A stretch of DNA of 64,000 nt from Lactuca virosa (GCA_928212115.1 CAKMRJ010000001.1:373189246-373253245), one strand, 5' to 3'; positions 1 to 10,957 are shown, numbered from the stretch's first letter. A program made the numbers and translations. Notes: generated by a model not told the origin, from the sequence alone.

Positions 1-347
1 CTTGTTAGATTTTCTCAGTACCAGCTTAGATAGAACGCATCTCAAATAATCAGATCTGGATCAGTTACATGATTAGGAAAGTCGCAGCAGAACTGAAACC
101 ATTTTTATTATTGATTTTCGTTTAATTTAATATCACTGCATTTTTAGTTTTTAGTTTACAATTAAAACCCCCTTTTATATTCTGTTTCTTGACTAGATGT
201 GCCTGATGCAAAAAGGCATTGACTTTTAGGCTGTTTCCTTGAGGATTCGACCCTGCTTCCCTGTGCTATATTTTTAGTGCAACCAGCAGTGATAAATTTT
301 ATTTGCTTAATACGCGCACGACAGCGTGTTAACACTCGTACCGACAT
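1..347 (-). repeat. Noncoding repeat fragment (LARD-like), minus strand
   Basis: There is no credible coding sequence. Read on the minus strand, the stretch carries a GGTCGAATCC-type motif near 240-256 followed by AT-rich DNA. A similar motif (GGGATCGTATCCACGG) occurs near 2856-2871. Such motifs recur in noncoding plant LTR-element derivatives. The 61-aa minus-strand reading frame here has no recognisable domain and I do not call it. The right edge is set only by where copia-like coding similarity starts, so it is approximate. Confidence 0.3.
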
Positions 348-950
348 AACATACTCTGTTAATCATGTTTGTCCGTTTATGCACTCTCCAAAAAATCACC
401 ATTGGTAGATTGTCAAGCGCATTCTTCGTTATTTCAAAGGCACTCTAAATCATTGTCTACGCTTCAAGCCAACAAATGCAAAAGGCCTTCATGCTTTCTC
501 TGACTCGGGATCAAATTTTGATCTCGATGATAGTCGCTCTCAATATGGATTCGCTATCTTCCATGGTTCAAATCTCATTAGTTGGACATCATGAAAACAA
601 AAAGTTGTTTCTCGTTTAAGTACAGAACCTAAGTATTACTCTCTAGCCTATACTACAACTGAGTTGATGTGACTAAAATAATTGATTTATGACCTCAAAT
701 CTCCAATCACAACTTCACCACTTCTATTGTGTGACAACGTTGGTGCCATATTCCTGACAAAGAATCTTGTCATCGATAAACGTTCCAAAAACATTGCGCT
801 TGATTTTCATTTTATTCGGGAACAAGTGGAAGCTGGACAACTAAAAATGTGTTATGTGTCATCTGTGGACCAAATTGCTGATATTTCCACTAAACCATTA
901 GGTAAAGATAGAGTCTAATTTCTTCGATCCAAGCTTCAAGTTCGTCCCGC
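348..950 (+). pseudogene. Ty1/copia pol fragment: end of RT and RNase H
   Basis: The translation follows the C-terminal end of copia polyproteins. After a run ending KRILRYFKGTLNH come a degenerate RNase H block (AFSDSGSNFDLDDSRSQYG, then LISWTS), the segment LLLCDNVGAIFLTKN, and a tail with IADISTKPLG. RNase H removes the RNA strand during reverse transcription. The reading frame has stops near 590, 669 and 677 and lacks gag, protease, integrase and most of the RT, so it is a dead 3' relic. The longest open stretch is 682-918. The tail resembles Ale/Retrofit-like copia lineages, but I cannot fix the lineage. Confidence 0.8.
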
Positions 951-1404
951 TCTTGAGCTTGCTAGGGGTAATAACAATAGTGTGACAGTAAAATGCAAAT
1001 TTAAAATGTGTAAAATTGATCTAGTAAAATGGTCAAGAGTCTATATAGTCATATTTATGGAATAGGAGTAAAAATCTCACCTCTAGTTCTTATCTCATGT
1101 ATATAAACATTGTGTCTCTTGAATGTAAACACACATTTCAATTCATCCACTTATAATCTATGACCATTTTTTCTTAAAAACAATCCAATTGGATTCATAC
1201 TTTTACCGTTTAGCAACAATGAAGATGTCATTAGGTTGTTTGGGCACGTTGCCACGTATAAGGATATCTAAATCTATAATAAACGTGGTAGAAAAGGCCC
1301 AAGTATAAGGATATCCAAAATACTAAACATGGATGGAAGAAACTTCACATGTACTTCATGTCACTAGTTGATATAGCATGAAGAAACTATATGGATGATT
1401 TTCA
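951..1404 (+). other. Unassigned; possible remains of the copia 3' LTR
   Basis: Sequence just after the RNase H relic may be its 3' LTR, perhaps starting TGTGACAG near 980. A TATA-like TATATAAAC lies near 1101-1109. I found no second LTR to compare with, so the assignment is weak. From about 1190 to 1404 I see no recognisable feature apart from two similar short stretches (aagtATAAGGATATCcaaa type) near 1256-1270 and 1302-1318. Confidence 0.25.
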
Positions 1405-1508
1405 TGTTAGTGATTAGGGTTTACGCCCAAGCCACTTAGGGTTTATGTATTCTTTATATATTCCTATGTAATTTTTGTTTAAGGATTCAAGCATTTTATA
1501 ATATAACA
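1405..1508 (+). repeat. LTR of TRIM-like copy 1 (104 bp)
   Basis: It starts TGTTAGTG and ends ATAACA directly before the primer site. It contains CACTTAGGGTT and TATATATTCCTATGTAA, both shared with the LTRs at 4388-4439 and 5142-5237. A length near 100 bp is far below that of ordinary plant copia LTRs and within the range usual for TRIMs. Confidence 0.65.
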
Positions 1509-1520
1509 TGGTATCAAAGC
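1509..1520 (+). other. Primer binding site (tRNA-iMet type)
   Basis: TGGTATCAAAGC directly abuts the LTR end. It differs by one base from the usual plant TGGTATCAGAGC site that pairs with the 3' end of initiator methionine tRNA. The identical site recurs at 4440-4451. Confidence 0.75.
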
Positions 1521-1651
1521 TCTAGGTTAAAACCCTACTGCTGACAACAACACCCAACCACCGCCTTCCACCTCCGACGACCTTCTCTACTAGTCGTCGG
1601 AGGTGCCTTCATTATGCTTAAATTTTTTCATTTTCTTCTTTCTCCTATAAA

Positions 1652-2532
1652 CAAGTTTGTAGAACTCGCTACTCGGTACGTGCTCGGCCGACAGGGGAGT
1701 AGCGAGTACTCGAGAGTACTCGGGGAGTACTCGGATTCGGTAATTCATGTAGAAATATTTTTAGGAAAAATTATATATGTCAAAATCATAAGTTAAAATC
1801 ATAATTTGATTGAAATATATAACAAAATTAGATACATGTGAATACATAAAAAACTGAAATACACACAATTGTCTCACTTCGTGAATAATTATTGAAAATC
1901 CCTATTATAATAAATGAATAGTTTTAATCTTCTTTTGCCAAATGTCACTCTAATACAACTCCTCATTAATATTATGTCATATTTCATTTTGGATATATTA
2001 GGCAACTCATTTCAAAATTTAAATTTACATTTTCTAATTATATGTTAAATTTGAAGTTATAATAACTTTAAAATTTTGATATATCTCTTGATTAATAATT
2101 TATTTAAAATGACTTATTTAAAATAATTGATTAATAAATATAATTTTTTATTATAAAAGTTTAATTAATTTTATAACTGTGGTTCACACGGGTTATAAAC
2201 TAGTTTAAGATATATATGTAGTAATAATCACATGCATGTGTTAAATAATAAATCATTAAGTGTACTATACATACTAATCTTAAAATTCTTCATTTTTTTC
2301 TCTTTTTATGACAATTTTGACCCTTTGACCGATTTTGACCGAGTTGGCCGAGTTTGACCGAGTAGGCCCGAGTAAGACCAAGTAATACCGAGTAGGCCCG
2401 AGTTAGAGAGATGTTGACCGATTTTTACCGAGTTTGACTTAATCCAAGTTTTTTTGCCGATTTCACATTAATCGCCTTGGTGGAGGGCCTATTCCGAGTA
2501 ATCGGCCGAGTAGGCCAAGTTTTGCAACACTT
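1652..2532. mobile_element. hAT-like non-autonomous DNA transposon (881 bp)
   Basis: The insert is flanked by an 8-bp duplication CCTATAAA (1644-1651 and 2533-2540). Its ends are imperfect inverted repeats of about 28 bp: the left end starts CAAGTTTGTAGAACTCGC and the right end, reversed, starts AAGTGTTGCAAAACTTGG. The undisturbed relative at about 4560-4585 shows the empty site. The ends are rich in CTCGG/CCGAG units, seen at 1670-1738 and 2338-2420. No transposase is present. An 8-bp duplication points to hAT. Confidence 0.7.
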
Positions 2533-2785
2533 CCTATAAATAAGAATATAGCCGTCGACACCAAACCAGAGCTCCTTTATCGGCTTCTTCTACTGCCTCT
2601 TCTGCTTCTACCTCCTTCTAAGATGGCCCCTGCCTCTGAGCCTTCTATATCCTCCTCGGATAGCCCCTCTCATCGACTGACCTCTTCTTCTTCGGATCTC
2701 TTTTCAAGTTAGCCTCTTTCGATGCTTTTGTCGCCTCCCTCTGATGGTACCTTCTCCATCGGACAACCTCAACGATGCCAAAATT

Positions 2786-4387
2786 TGGTGGTTGTCGAGG
2801 CCAACAAAATAAATACCCTAAATATTACACACTAAAATAATATATAGTGGTAAAGGGATCGTATCCACGGAGATTGGTTCAAATTAAATCTCTATGTAAA
2901 TCACTTGTTCGAGTACTTATAAAACAAGAGTAAAAGTAAAATGGGGGGGGGGGGGGGTTTAATTCTTTTAGATTTGCTGGAGAAAAATAAAACTAAGCTA
3001 GAATGTAAATATGACAAGTAAACAAGTAAAAGATTTGATTAAATTCAATGAAGTAAAGATGGTTGACTTTGGACTTCCATCACTTGAACATATGGTTAAA
3101 TAATCATGAGAATACCAAGGTGCAATACTTGTGTTTATAATCTAACTTGGCTATAGCAATTTATAAGCATAACTTGCCTCAACTCTTCTTTTGTATTAAA
3201 ATGACTAGAGAAGCTCATAGCACATTTCCTAAATCAAAGTCACAAAACTAATGAAACATGTAATTTTGTGAAAATCAATTAGCATTAGGTTTTAAGAGTC
3301 ACCAAATCCAAAGAGTAATCTATTGCTTTCATTACCACTATAGAGAAAATATTTTCTTAGTCTAAATGAAATGAAAACAAACATTTAAACTAATTGTTGC
3401 TTGTTAAATTGAAGACCCATTACTTAACCAAGAGTTTAACCAACAAAAACAACATTCACATATCAATATTCATGACTAGAGATATATAAACATGAATGAA
3501 GTTTTCATAGAAAATATAATCATAGATATTCAACACAAGCTCATGGAGTTCTTCAAAATAACCAAAACATTCAAGCAATTACATCCAAGTCAACCAAATA
3601 TAAATCTAGCCAAGCATGTCCAATATGAAAGAAATGCAAAGTAGTTTACCAAACATTGTTCAAGTTGCAAGATGAAAATAAATTACACCAATCTTCTAAA
3701 TCTTCAATTACTTCCAAAGCCTACTTGAGAGAAAAATGAGTTGTTCTTGAGAGAGTTCTCCTTGACTTCCATTCAAAATCTTCAGTAAATAGGAGCTCAT
3801 TTCCGGATCTAAAAATTGGCCAAAATCAATCCACCAACCTTCCCAAAGTAGAGACTCAAGCCAAAAATCTGGATTCTTCACAGCACAATCCACACGGACC
3901 GTTTGTGGATCCACGCGGACCGTGTGGGTCTCGCTGAATGGGGTGCTTTGGCCCATTTAATCAATAAGCCAGCCCAATCTTTTCATTATCATCTCAGCCC
4001 ATTTGCATAACTTCTTGGGATCCCAATTACGTTTTTCCAAAGCCTTCAAAGATGATCCAATGCTCCTTTAATCTTCCTTAGCTCGAGTCCTCATCGTCTC
4101 GTCCAAAAATTTAAGTCCAACGCGCTTCTTGTTTAGATTGACACCAAGCCCAATTGCACCACTTCAAGTCCACAAGGAAATCGCAAGCCTCCAATAGTCC
4201 CGCATTCCTTCCATGCCTCCAATGACAAATAGTCTTCGGTAAATCCTGCAATTAAGCTCAACAAACTGGAAAGCACCCGATAAAGGAGAAAAATAACAAA
4301 AAGAGAAAATATGCATGAAGATTAACTAAAATGAGATGGTTTTAACTAAAAATAAACTATGAAAAGAAGTAATAAAATGAAACTATC
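2786..4387 (-). mobile_element. Unclassified noncoding element (LARD-like), minus strand
   Basis: About 1.6 kb separates the two TRIM-like copies. It contains a GGGATCGTATCCACGG motif near 2856, a 15-base G run (2943-2957), and a GC-rich block with the palindrome GTGGATCCAC (3905-3914) between CACACGG and CCGTGTG arms. Read on the minus strand it looks like a long noncoding plant retroelement transcript region. An 82-aa minus-strand frame at 3708-3956 overlaps the palindromic block, lacks any domain, and is not called. I could not find terminal repeats or a target duplication, so the limits are approximate. Confidence 0.35.
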
Positions 4388-4439
4388 AATATTCCTATGT
4401 AATTTTCTTTTAAGGATTCAAGCATTTTATAATATAACA

Positions 4440-4451
4440 TGGTATCAAAGC
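4440..4451 (+). other. Primer binding site of TRIM-like copy 2
   Basis: TGGTATCAAAGC follows the ATAACA end of the truncated LTR, identical to the site in copy 1. Confidence 0.7.
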
Positions 4452-5141
4452 TCTAGGTTAAAACCCTACTGTTGACAACAACACCCAGCCGCCGCCCTCC
4501 ACCGCCGACGGCCTTCTCTACTAGTCAGCGGAGGTGCCTTCATTATGCTTAATATTTTTCTTTTTCTTCTTTCTCCTACTAAATAATAATATAGTCGTCG
4601 ACACCAAACCAAAGCTCCTTTATCGGCTTCTTCTACTGCCTCTTTTGCTTCTACCTCCTTCTAAGATGGCCCCTGCCTCCGAGCCTTCTATATCCTCCTC
4701 GGATAGCCCACTCATCGACTGACCTCTTCTTCTTCAGATCTCTTTTTCGAGTTAGCCTATTTCGATGCTTTTGTCGCCTCCCTCTGATGGTACCTTCTCC
4801 ATCGTACAAACTTTGATCTGTGGTCGTCTCTATTTCTATCAACAATGCGGTCGCTAATCTTGTCGGAATTGGCTCTATCTGCCACAGCTCGATCCCTCTT
4901 TCTCTCTCATTGCCTTTCTTTGGACTCCGCCACTGCCAACTCTCTTCTTCTTCTACAATGGAACCGCCTCTAGCCACCGCTTATTCTCTCTATTCCTCCA
5001 ACGAGCAGTTAATGTTAGTCGCCCTCATCAGAGCTTTGCCACCGCCATTGTCTTCGTCTACATCTATGTTTTTTATGTTGTTTTTCTCTTTTGTTATTTT
5101 CCCAGTTTAATCGTCTCCTCCCGATTAAACTACACGGGGGG

Positions 5142-5237
5142 GGTTAGTGTTTAGGCCGAAGCCACTTAGGGTTAGGTATTATCTATATATTCCTATGTAA
5201 CTGTCTTCTAAGGAATCAATCATTTTATAATATAACA
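5142..5237 (+). repeat. 3' LTR of TRIM-like copy 2 (96 bp)
   Basis: It begins GGTTAGTG after a run of G and ends ATAACA. It aligns with the LTR at 1405-1508 through CCACTTAGGGTT, ATATATTCCTATGTAA and CATTTTATAATATAACA. The first base of the usual TGTTAG start is altered. Confidence 0.6.
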
Positions 5238-6137
5238 TGTCATTCCCTTGAAAAAATAGAAGATTGAGGAAAGAAAGGGTTCTTATAATAGAAAGTTGGA
5301 TGTGTTCAACAAAATGAAAGAACGAACCAACAAGTGTATTAAAAAAAACTAAGCATAAAAAATCAAAACATATGAAATACAACAAGAATCTTGAACAAAA
5401 ACAAACAGGCTAATGAGCTCAACAAAATGGCCTCGTAATCCTTCAAACACGAATATGTTAGTAAAGGTAGTGACAAAAAGAAGCATTGACGAATTTGAAG
5501 TCAACGACATCCATAGTGAGTCAAACTCAAACTGGATGACATACGACTACCTACAACATGACATATTGTCAGACAAAATGATGTAACAAGAATTATACGA
5601 ATAAATGCCACACAGTTCATCATCTAAAACAAGATCCTATTAAAGAAAGGGCATCTTAGGTCATGGTCGATATGCGTGAAAAAGGCAGAGGCTGGTTGGT
5701 GGTGGTGACTCGCTAACGAGTTCAAGGGCGAGGTTGGGGTGGGGTGGTAGAGTGAGGTGGGGTAGGTGGGGCTCACTTATATAAAAAATTAAATAGATAT
5801 AATAAGAAAAAACAAAATCAAAAAACAAAGAACTAGGTTAATCTTGTCATTTTTACAGACATTTAACGGAATGTCACCGACGGCAACAACCATAAGGATC
5901 AAAGCTGATGGATTTTGAAACTTTAATAACTGCTGATATCAACCTTTTTAAAATTAGGACTAAACCTGCAAAAAGATGTAAAAGTACCATAAACGAAAAC
6001 CGTTATTTAGTCGAAAGAATTAAGAAATTGTTAAACATAGTCCTCTTTGGCTATCTTGGTGCCTTCTTGGGGTTTTGTATAACAACTGGGACGAATGAAC
6101 GAACCAATCAAGCACCTTGTTTTGTTGAAATAATCAA
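5238..6137. other. Unassigned intergenic DNA
   Basis: I recognise no gene or element here. The first 400 bp are A-rich. Around 5695-5775 there is a G-rich low-complexity stretch (GGTTGGGGTGGGGTGG type). From about 5780 the sequence resembles the AT-rich flanks of MITEs in this window. The 85-aa frame at 5908-6165 runs into the MITE end and has no domain. Confidence 0.3.
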
Positions 6138-6534
6138 GAGTAAATTACATGAATGGTCCCTATAGTTTGGGGTAATTTGCGTATCTGGTCTCTAACTTTT
6201 TTTTAACTCGGAAGGTCCCTACTGTTTGTTTTTGTTACATATTTGGTCCCTACTGTTTGTTTTTGTTACGCGTTTGGTCCCAGTCTTACCTACAAAGACT
6301 ACTATTTAAATAGGAAAAAATAGTAGGGTGGGTAAGGTAAAGTGACGGGGTGGGGTTGGAGGTGTGTTTATTTAAATAAATTAAAAAACCATGGGCAAAA
6401 TAGACTTTTTAGGTAAGACATGGACCAAACGCGTAACAAAAACAAACAGCATAGACCTTTCGAGTTAAAAAAATAAGTTAGGGACCAAACGCGCAAATTA
6501 CCCTAAACCATAGGGACCATTCGTGTAATTTCTC
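6138..6534. mobile_element. Mutator-type foldback MITE (397 bp)
   Basis: A perfect 9-bp duplication AATAATCAA (6129-6137 and 6535-6543) flanks long inverted repeats. The left end starts GAGTAAATTACATGAATGG and the right end, reversed, starts GAGAAATTACACGAATGG. The arms extend well over 100 bp through GGTCCCTA and TTTGGTCCC motifs. The 9-bp duplication and the GAG start fit Mutator-like elements. There is no coding capacity. Confidence 0.88.
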
Positions 6535-6543
6535 AATAATCAA

Positions 6544-7407
6544 AGGTACTACTTTCAAACAACAAATAACAAATGTCAAAGTCTTTCGTTGTATTTGTCA
6601 AAGTCAAAAGTTTTCTTTTGAAACGTAACATGCACAGACCATCTCTAGATAGCCGCCATTTCGTTGGCCATACATCGATGACGTATTCATATTTGTTTCG
6701 TGAAAGGTACAAAAACGTCCAAAAAAGACCTTGTGGTTTGCAAAAAGTTATGAATAAGATCCAAAAACGTTTTAATTTGAATAGAAGGTCTAAAAAAATT
6801 AAAAAAATAAAAATTGTAGTTTTAGTATTGAAATATTTGAAAGGAACATTTTTCTCTTTTAATTTCTTTTTTATATTTTTAATACTTACTTTTATAATTT
6901 AATAATTGAAATTTTTTAAAAAACCCACCCGCCGTACACACTCAACCCCCCCACCCACCAAACGGCTTCCCTCTCTCCCTCCCATCATCTTCTTCACTAG
7001 AACATTACCAAAAGTCAAAGTCAAACACAATTGGAAAAATAAATTAACTAAACGTCGATTTCATGATACAAGATAACAATATAGATGTTTTAGAACAACC
7101 ATATAAGATTATTTTAATCAAAACTAAAAAATAAGGTGAGGCGTTACAATCACATGCTAAAGCAGTTCCCACTTCCCAGATGGACCTCCGGTCAAATGAG
7201 TGCATCCCAATACAAATTCTTTAAGGTCTTGATGACCAAAAACCAAGCAGCAGTAGCCAAAATCCACGTTTAAGAACCCTTGTAGAAAACCTGCGATGTA
7301 CAGAAATCAAAGACTGTGGGTTTCTTCGATGAGTAGGCAGAAAACACAAAATTATTGATGAACACGAATATTCTGTCCATTAATGGGTGTGGTTCTAGTA
7401 GATAAAT
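6544..7407. other. Intergenic DNA with a MITE-like repeat at 6700-6965
   Basis: The part 6700-6965 (phrases like TTGTGGTTTGCAAAAAG, then AAAAAACCCACCCGCCG) resembles 36040-36285 and, reversed, 35120-35380, so it is a repeat family. The rest has no recognisable gene. Near 7368-7396 a short copy of the LINE start motif (AATATTCTGTCCATTAATG) precedes the real LINE copy at 7410 by about 43 bp, a small local duplication. The 109-aa frame at 6573 is AT-driven and rejected. Confidence 0.35.
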
Positions 7408-8216
7408 GAATATTCTTTCCATTAATGTGTGTGGCGTCAACAACAAATCGAAAAGGAGTAAGATTTCGAAATTTTGTACCAAAATTGGAGTTGCTTTTTT
7501 TGGTTTACAAGAAACTTGCATGTGCCGTAGTTGATTTGTTCTTGCTAAAAAGTGTGGGGGAAAATTTTTCTTTTGATTTTGCTACAAGTAGTGGGCGTCG
7601 TTTATCGGGGGAATTCTGTCTATGTGGCACTCGGCTGTTTTTGTTAAAACACGTGTGATTTGTAACGAGAATGCTCTGATTGTTGAAGGAGACTGGGTGT
7701 TTTCGAAATTACATCGTTATATGGTGAATGTGTACGCTCCTTAGGAAGAAAGTAAAAAAAAGGTTGTTATGGAATATTATTTGGAGGCCTTTATGGAACG
7801 GAATAAAGGCCATTATGTTTTTTTGGTGATTTTAGTGCAGTCAGAATAAGCTCGGAAAGACTTGGGTGTGTTTTTTCTCAAAGGATAGCTGACATTTTTA
7901 ATTCCTTCATTATAAATAATGATCTTTCTGAAGTTCCTATAGGTGGTTACTCTTTTACGAGGGTTAGTTCCGGTGGGGCTAAGCTTTGTAAACTGAACCG
8001 TTTTCTTATTTCAGAAGAGATTAGTGTTTGTTTCCCTAATCTAATGGTTGTAGTTCTGGATTTAACGGTTTCAGATCATAGATCTATTTTCTTATCTTCG
8101 GGTTTGGTGGACTTCGGGCCAAGACCTTTCAAGTTTTTTAATTTTTGGATGGAGGAACCGTGTTTTGATGGTATTGTTATTTCTTCCTGGTGGTGTGAAA
8201 GTATTGTGGAGGGGAT
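7408..8216 (+). pseudogene. LINE endonuclease (EEP/APE-type) domain, first segment
   Basis: The frame opens with MNILSINVCGV, the usual start of plant L1 endonucleases, then FGLQET, whose Glu belongs to the metal-binding active site. Later parts read VYAP and, near 8130-8160, FKFFNFWMEEPCFD. The endonuclease nicks target DNA to prime reverse transcription. Several stops and frameshifts break it (for example after 7515, near 7742 and near 7848). The segment ends at the hAT MITE target site at 8209-8216. Confidence 0.8.
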
Positions 8217-8638
8217 TAGGGTAGAAATTGGTACGGTACTAATTCTTTTTTCTCTAAACCGTATACCGTACCAACTATAATTGGTATAAAGTAGCGTACC
8301 AAGTATACTTGGTATCAATTTATTTGGCTACCAACAAGTTTGGTTGGTACAAATTGATAATGGTATATACCAACTTTTTTTAATTTTTTATTGTAAGATT
8401 TAAAAATAAGCAATGACATCGGGATTTTGATGTTTAGTATAAAAATTAGTTACGTAGTTCTTTTAATTACCAAAAGAATTCTACTGAAGTAACACTATAC
8501 TGAAGTAACGCTAAAGTAACGTTATAATTTTGTACTTTAACATGGTAGTAACAATTAACTAATACCACCAAATGACTAATATAATGGTATTAAAATTGTA
8601 AACACTAAACACAATTAACAGTTGAAATATACGATTTC

Positions 8639-8701
<63 letters not shown>

Positions 8702-8866
8702 TTGGTTGGTACGGTATTACCATGGTATTCAACCTTTTGTACCATTACCGTACCAACATTGATCAATTGGTACGATATTACCAACCAAACATATTGGTTA
8801 CCAAGTTTCTTGGTTCGGTTGGTAACATGTTGGCTAGTTTTCCGTGGTACAATTTTGTCAGCCCTA
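8217..8866. mobile_element. hAT-type MITE inside the LINE (650 bp)
   Basis: The 8-bp duplication GAGGGGAT (8209-8216 and 8867-8874) is perfect. The termini are TAGGG...CCCTA inverted repeats: the left starts TAGGGTAGAAATTGGTACGG and the right, reversed, starts TAGGGCTGACAAAATTGTAC. The inside is dominated by repeated TTGGTACGGTA-like units in both directions and a (TA)n tract. There is no transposase. The LINE reading resumes immediately after the second duplication. Confidence 0.88.
8642..8698. repeat. (TA)n microsatellite
   Basis: About 28 TA units lie inside the hAT MITE. A run of alternating Ile and Tyr codons in a minus-strand frame here is an artefact of the repeat. Confidence 0.95.
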
Positions 8867-8874
8867 GAGGGGAT

Positions 8875-9115
8875 GGATATTCCTAGTATTCGTTTTAAGG
8901 CCAAGCTGAAAACTCTTAAAATGAATATTAACAAATGGTGGAATGAGGAAAAACTTTTAAAAAATAAATAAAAAGAATGGCAGCTAAGACGGATCTTATT
9001 AATCGCTTAATTGACATTCATAAATTGGTTGATGAAGGGAAAAGTGATCCGACTCTTATGGAGGAGAGAAGTTGAATTAGATCTAATTTGTATATTTTGG
9101 ATAAAAAAAGATTTA
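8875..9115 (+). pseudogene. LINE segment between endonuclease and RT
   Basis: It continues the LINE with IPSIRFKAKLKTLK and NKWWNEE, typical of the linker ahead of the RT. It is interrupted at 9116 by a small MITE. Stops occur at 8969 and beyond. Confidence 0.7.
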
Positions 9116-9323
9116 GGGAGTGTTTGGTTTTGCTTTTAAAACATCTTTTAGCTTTTAGGAAAAGATAAAAGGTAAAAGATGTTTGATAAAAGCACTTTTA
9201 AAAGCTATTTTTGGATTTTGGATACAAGGAAAATGAACTTTTTGGAAAAGTCAGGAAAACCTGACTTTTTGCAACTTTTCCTAAAATGATTTTTGTCTCT
9301 CAAAAGCTAAGCCAAACACCCCC
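9116..9323. mobile_element. Tourist-like (PIF/Harbinger) MITE, 208 bp
   Basis: The ends are GGGAGTGTTTGG and CCAAACACCCCC, flanked by TTA on both sides (9113-9115 and 9324-9326). A 3-bp TTA/TAA target and GGG-TGTTTGG termini are characteristic of Tourist elements. It is AT-rich, with the inverted segments AAAAGATAAAAGG and CTTTTCC, and has no ORF. The LINE reading continues on both sides. Confidence 0.88.
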
Positions 9324-9326
9324 TTA

Positions 9327-10442
9327 AGCGATATTTTTCAAAAATCGAAGATCAGATGGAGTATTGAGGGGGATGAGAACTCCAAAAATTATCATGGGGT
9401 TTTGAAGAAAAAAAGACGACAACTTCAAATTCAAGGTATTAAAGTTGATGGCTAGTGGAGTATAGAAGTTGGTTCGGTTAAAAATGTTTTTTTTAACATT
9501 TTAAAGATAATTGTCGTTAGTAGAAGTAATTGGTTGAAAGAATTATCGGTGGAGCAAGCTAACGGTTTGGAAGTTCCTTGCACTCTACAAGAAATTAAGC
9601 ATGTCTTGTTGGTGTTGTGGTAGTGAAAAAGCTCCAGGACCGGATGGTTTTAATTTTGCGTTTGTTAAAAGATATTGGAATGTTTTACATCTTGTTATTC
9701 TTGATTTTGTGAGTGAGTGTTTTGAAAAATCAAAGATCCCATCTGGTTGCGATTCTTCTTTTATTACCTTGATTCCAAAGATTGGGAGTCCTTTAGTGAT
9801 TAATGACTACCATCCTATAGTCTTGATGGAATTCAATACAAAATTATTGCAAAGTTTTTAGCTATGAGATTAGTAGGTGTTATTGATTTGGTGGTTAGTC
9901 TTGAACAAACAGCTTTTGTGAAAGATCGTCAAATATTAGATGGGCCTCTGATGGTCAATGAAATTGTCGAATGGTACAAGAAGAAAAAACGCACATTTAT
10001 GTTGCTTAAGATTGATTTTGAAAAATCTTACGACTGTATAAGTTAGGATTTTTTTAGATTGTGTTATGGATTTTCTTAAATTTGGTAAAAAGTGGTGTTC
10101 CTAGATTTATGCATGTCTTGTGTCTGCTAAGGCTTCTATCCTTTTGAATGGTACCACTACCGAGGAATTTGATCTACAGAGAGGGCTTAGATAAAGAGAT
10201 CCCATGTCTCATTTTCTCTTTGTTCTAGTCATGGAGGGCTGCTTGTTGCCATTGAGGATGCGTTGGCTGCCAAAATTTTCTCGGGAATTGGAATTGGTAT
10301 GCATCAATTTTTTATTTCACATCGTTTTTACGCTGATGATGTTATAATCATGGATGAATTGAATAAGGAAAATTTTATGAATATGGTTAACATTTTACAA
10401 TGTTTCTATTTCGTTTCGGGATTAAAGATAGCTTACAAAAAT
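9327..10442 (+). pseudogene. LINE reverse transcriptase domain (palm and fingers)
   Basis: Clear L1 RT motifs follow in order: EKAPGPDGFNF (about 9628), SSFITLIPKIG (about 9754), KDRQILDGPLMVNE (about 9921), LLKIDFEKSYDCIS (about 10002, carrying the first catalytic Asp) and FYADD (10326-10340, the catalytic Asp pair). This enzyme copies LINE RNA at the nicked target. Frameshifts lie near 9838, 10045 and 10200, with stops in between, so it is inactive. The segment ends at Copia-A's target site within the motif following the Asp pair. Confidence 0.88.
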
Positions 10443-10945
10443 TGTTAAAAGTATTTGTTGGTTCAAACTTGACATGTTTTGATGATGCAGGGGTTAAATA
10501 TAAAATAGTTAAAGATTGTGTTTGATATTTATTTTTGTAGTCTGGGTTGTTTGTGACATTATCACAAAGTATGGGTTGCGATGCATATTTGTGATTCTGA
10601 TCAGGGTTGACACACGGGTTGAAGAATTCGTTTACCCGAAGTATATATTGTGTTGTGCAGCTTGTTTGGGATTCATTATTGCACAAAAACTTTCAGATCA
10701 CTCAAAATAACTCTCATATTTTCCTTTCATTGTGTAGAGTTTAGGGTTTATATAGACTCTCTTCTGTGTTCTTCAGTATTCTTAATCTTCATGGTAGATT
10801 AGGTCTGAGTGATTGTAATGAGCGTAGATTAGGTTTATGTAGTGAGGATTTCTTTTGTAAGTAAGAGAAAACCATCTCTCTATTCGTCCTCAATTGATAC
10901 AATAGATGATGATGATGGGAATATATGTTTCTACGTTTTTTCACA
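10443..10945 (+). repeat. 5' LTR of Copia-A (503 bp)
   Basis: It runs TGTTAAAAG...TTTTTTCACA and matches 30575-31078 along its full length. A TATA-like TTTATATAGAC lies near 10748. The usual initiator-Met primer site follows without spacing. Confidence 0.93.
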
Positions 10946-10957
10946 TGGTATCAGAGC
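10946..10957 (+). other. Primer binding site of Copia-A
   Basis: TGGTATCAGAGC is a perfect match to the standard plant initiator-methionine tRNA site and directly follows the LTR. Confidence 0.95.

Larger units (their letters stand above)
1405..2785 (+). mobile_element. TRIM/LARD-like short LTR element, copy 1 (3' part missing)
   Basis: A 104-bp LTR (1405-1508, TGTTAG...ATAACA) is followed at once by an initiator-methionine tRNA primer site and then internal DNA matching the second copy at 4440-4808. The internal part is cut by an 881-bp hAT-like insertion at 1652-2532. After about 2765 it stops matching the second copy, so its 3' end and 3' LTR are missing or were replaced by the DNA at 2786-4387. 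No gag or pol similarity is visible. Confidence 0.6.
4388..5237 (+). mobile_element. TRIM/LARD-like short LTR element, copy 2 (about 850 bp)
   Basis: This copy has a truncated 5' LTR (4388-4439), a primer site (4440-4451), about 700 bp of internal DNA, a G-rich polypurine tract (about 5135-5143) and a 3' LTR (5142-5237). The internal DNA is pyrimidine-rich and encodes no gag or pol. The open frames within it (4534-4722 plus, 4651-4977 minus, 4820-5110 plus) are low-complexity products of CTT and CCT runs. Such an element would depend entirely on proteins from autonomous relatives. Confidence 0.65.

Noticed and set aside
4534..5110. Several hydrophobic or serine-rich small proteins
   Set aside because: They are encoded by pyrimidine-rich internal DNA of the TRIM-like element, overlap on both strands, and lack any domain.
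5908..6902. Possible small host genes (85 and 109 aa)
   Set aside because: The first runs into a MITE terminus and the second is AT-driven Lys/Phe-rich sequence inside a repeat seen elsewhere in the window.
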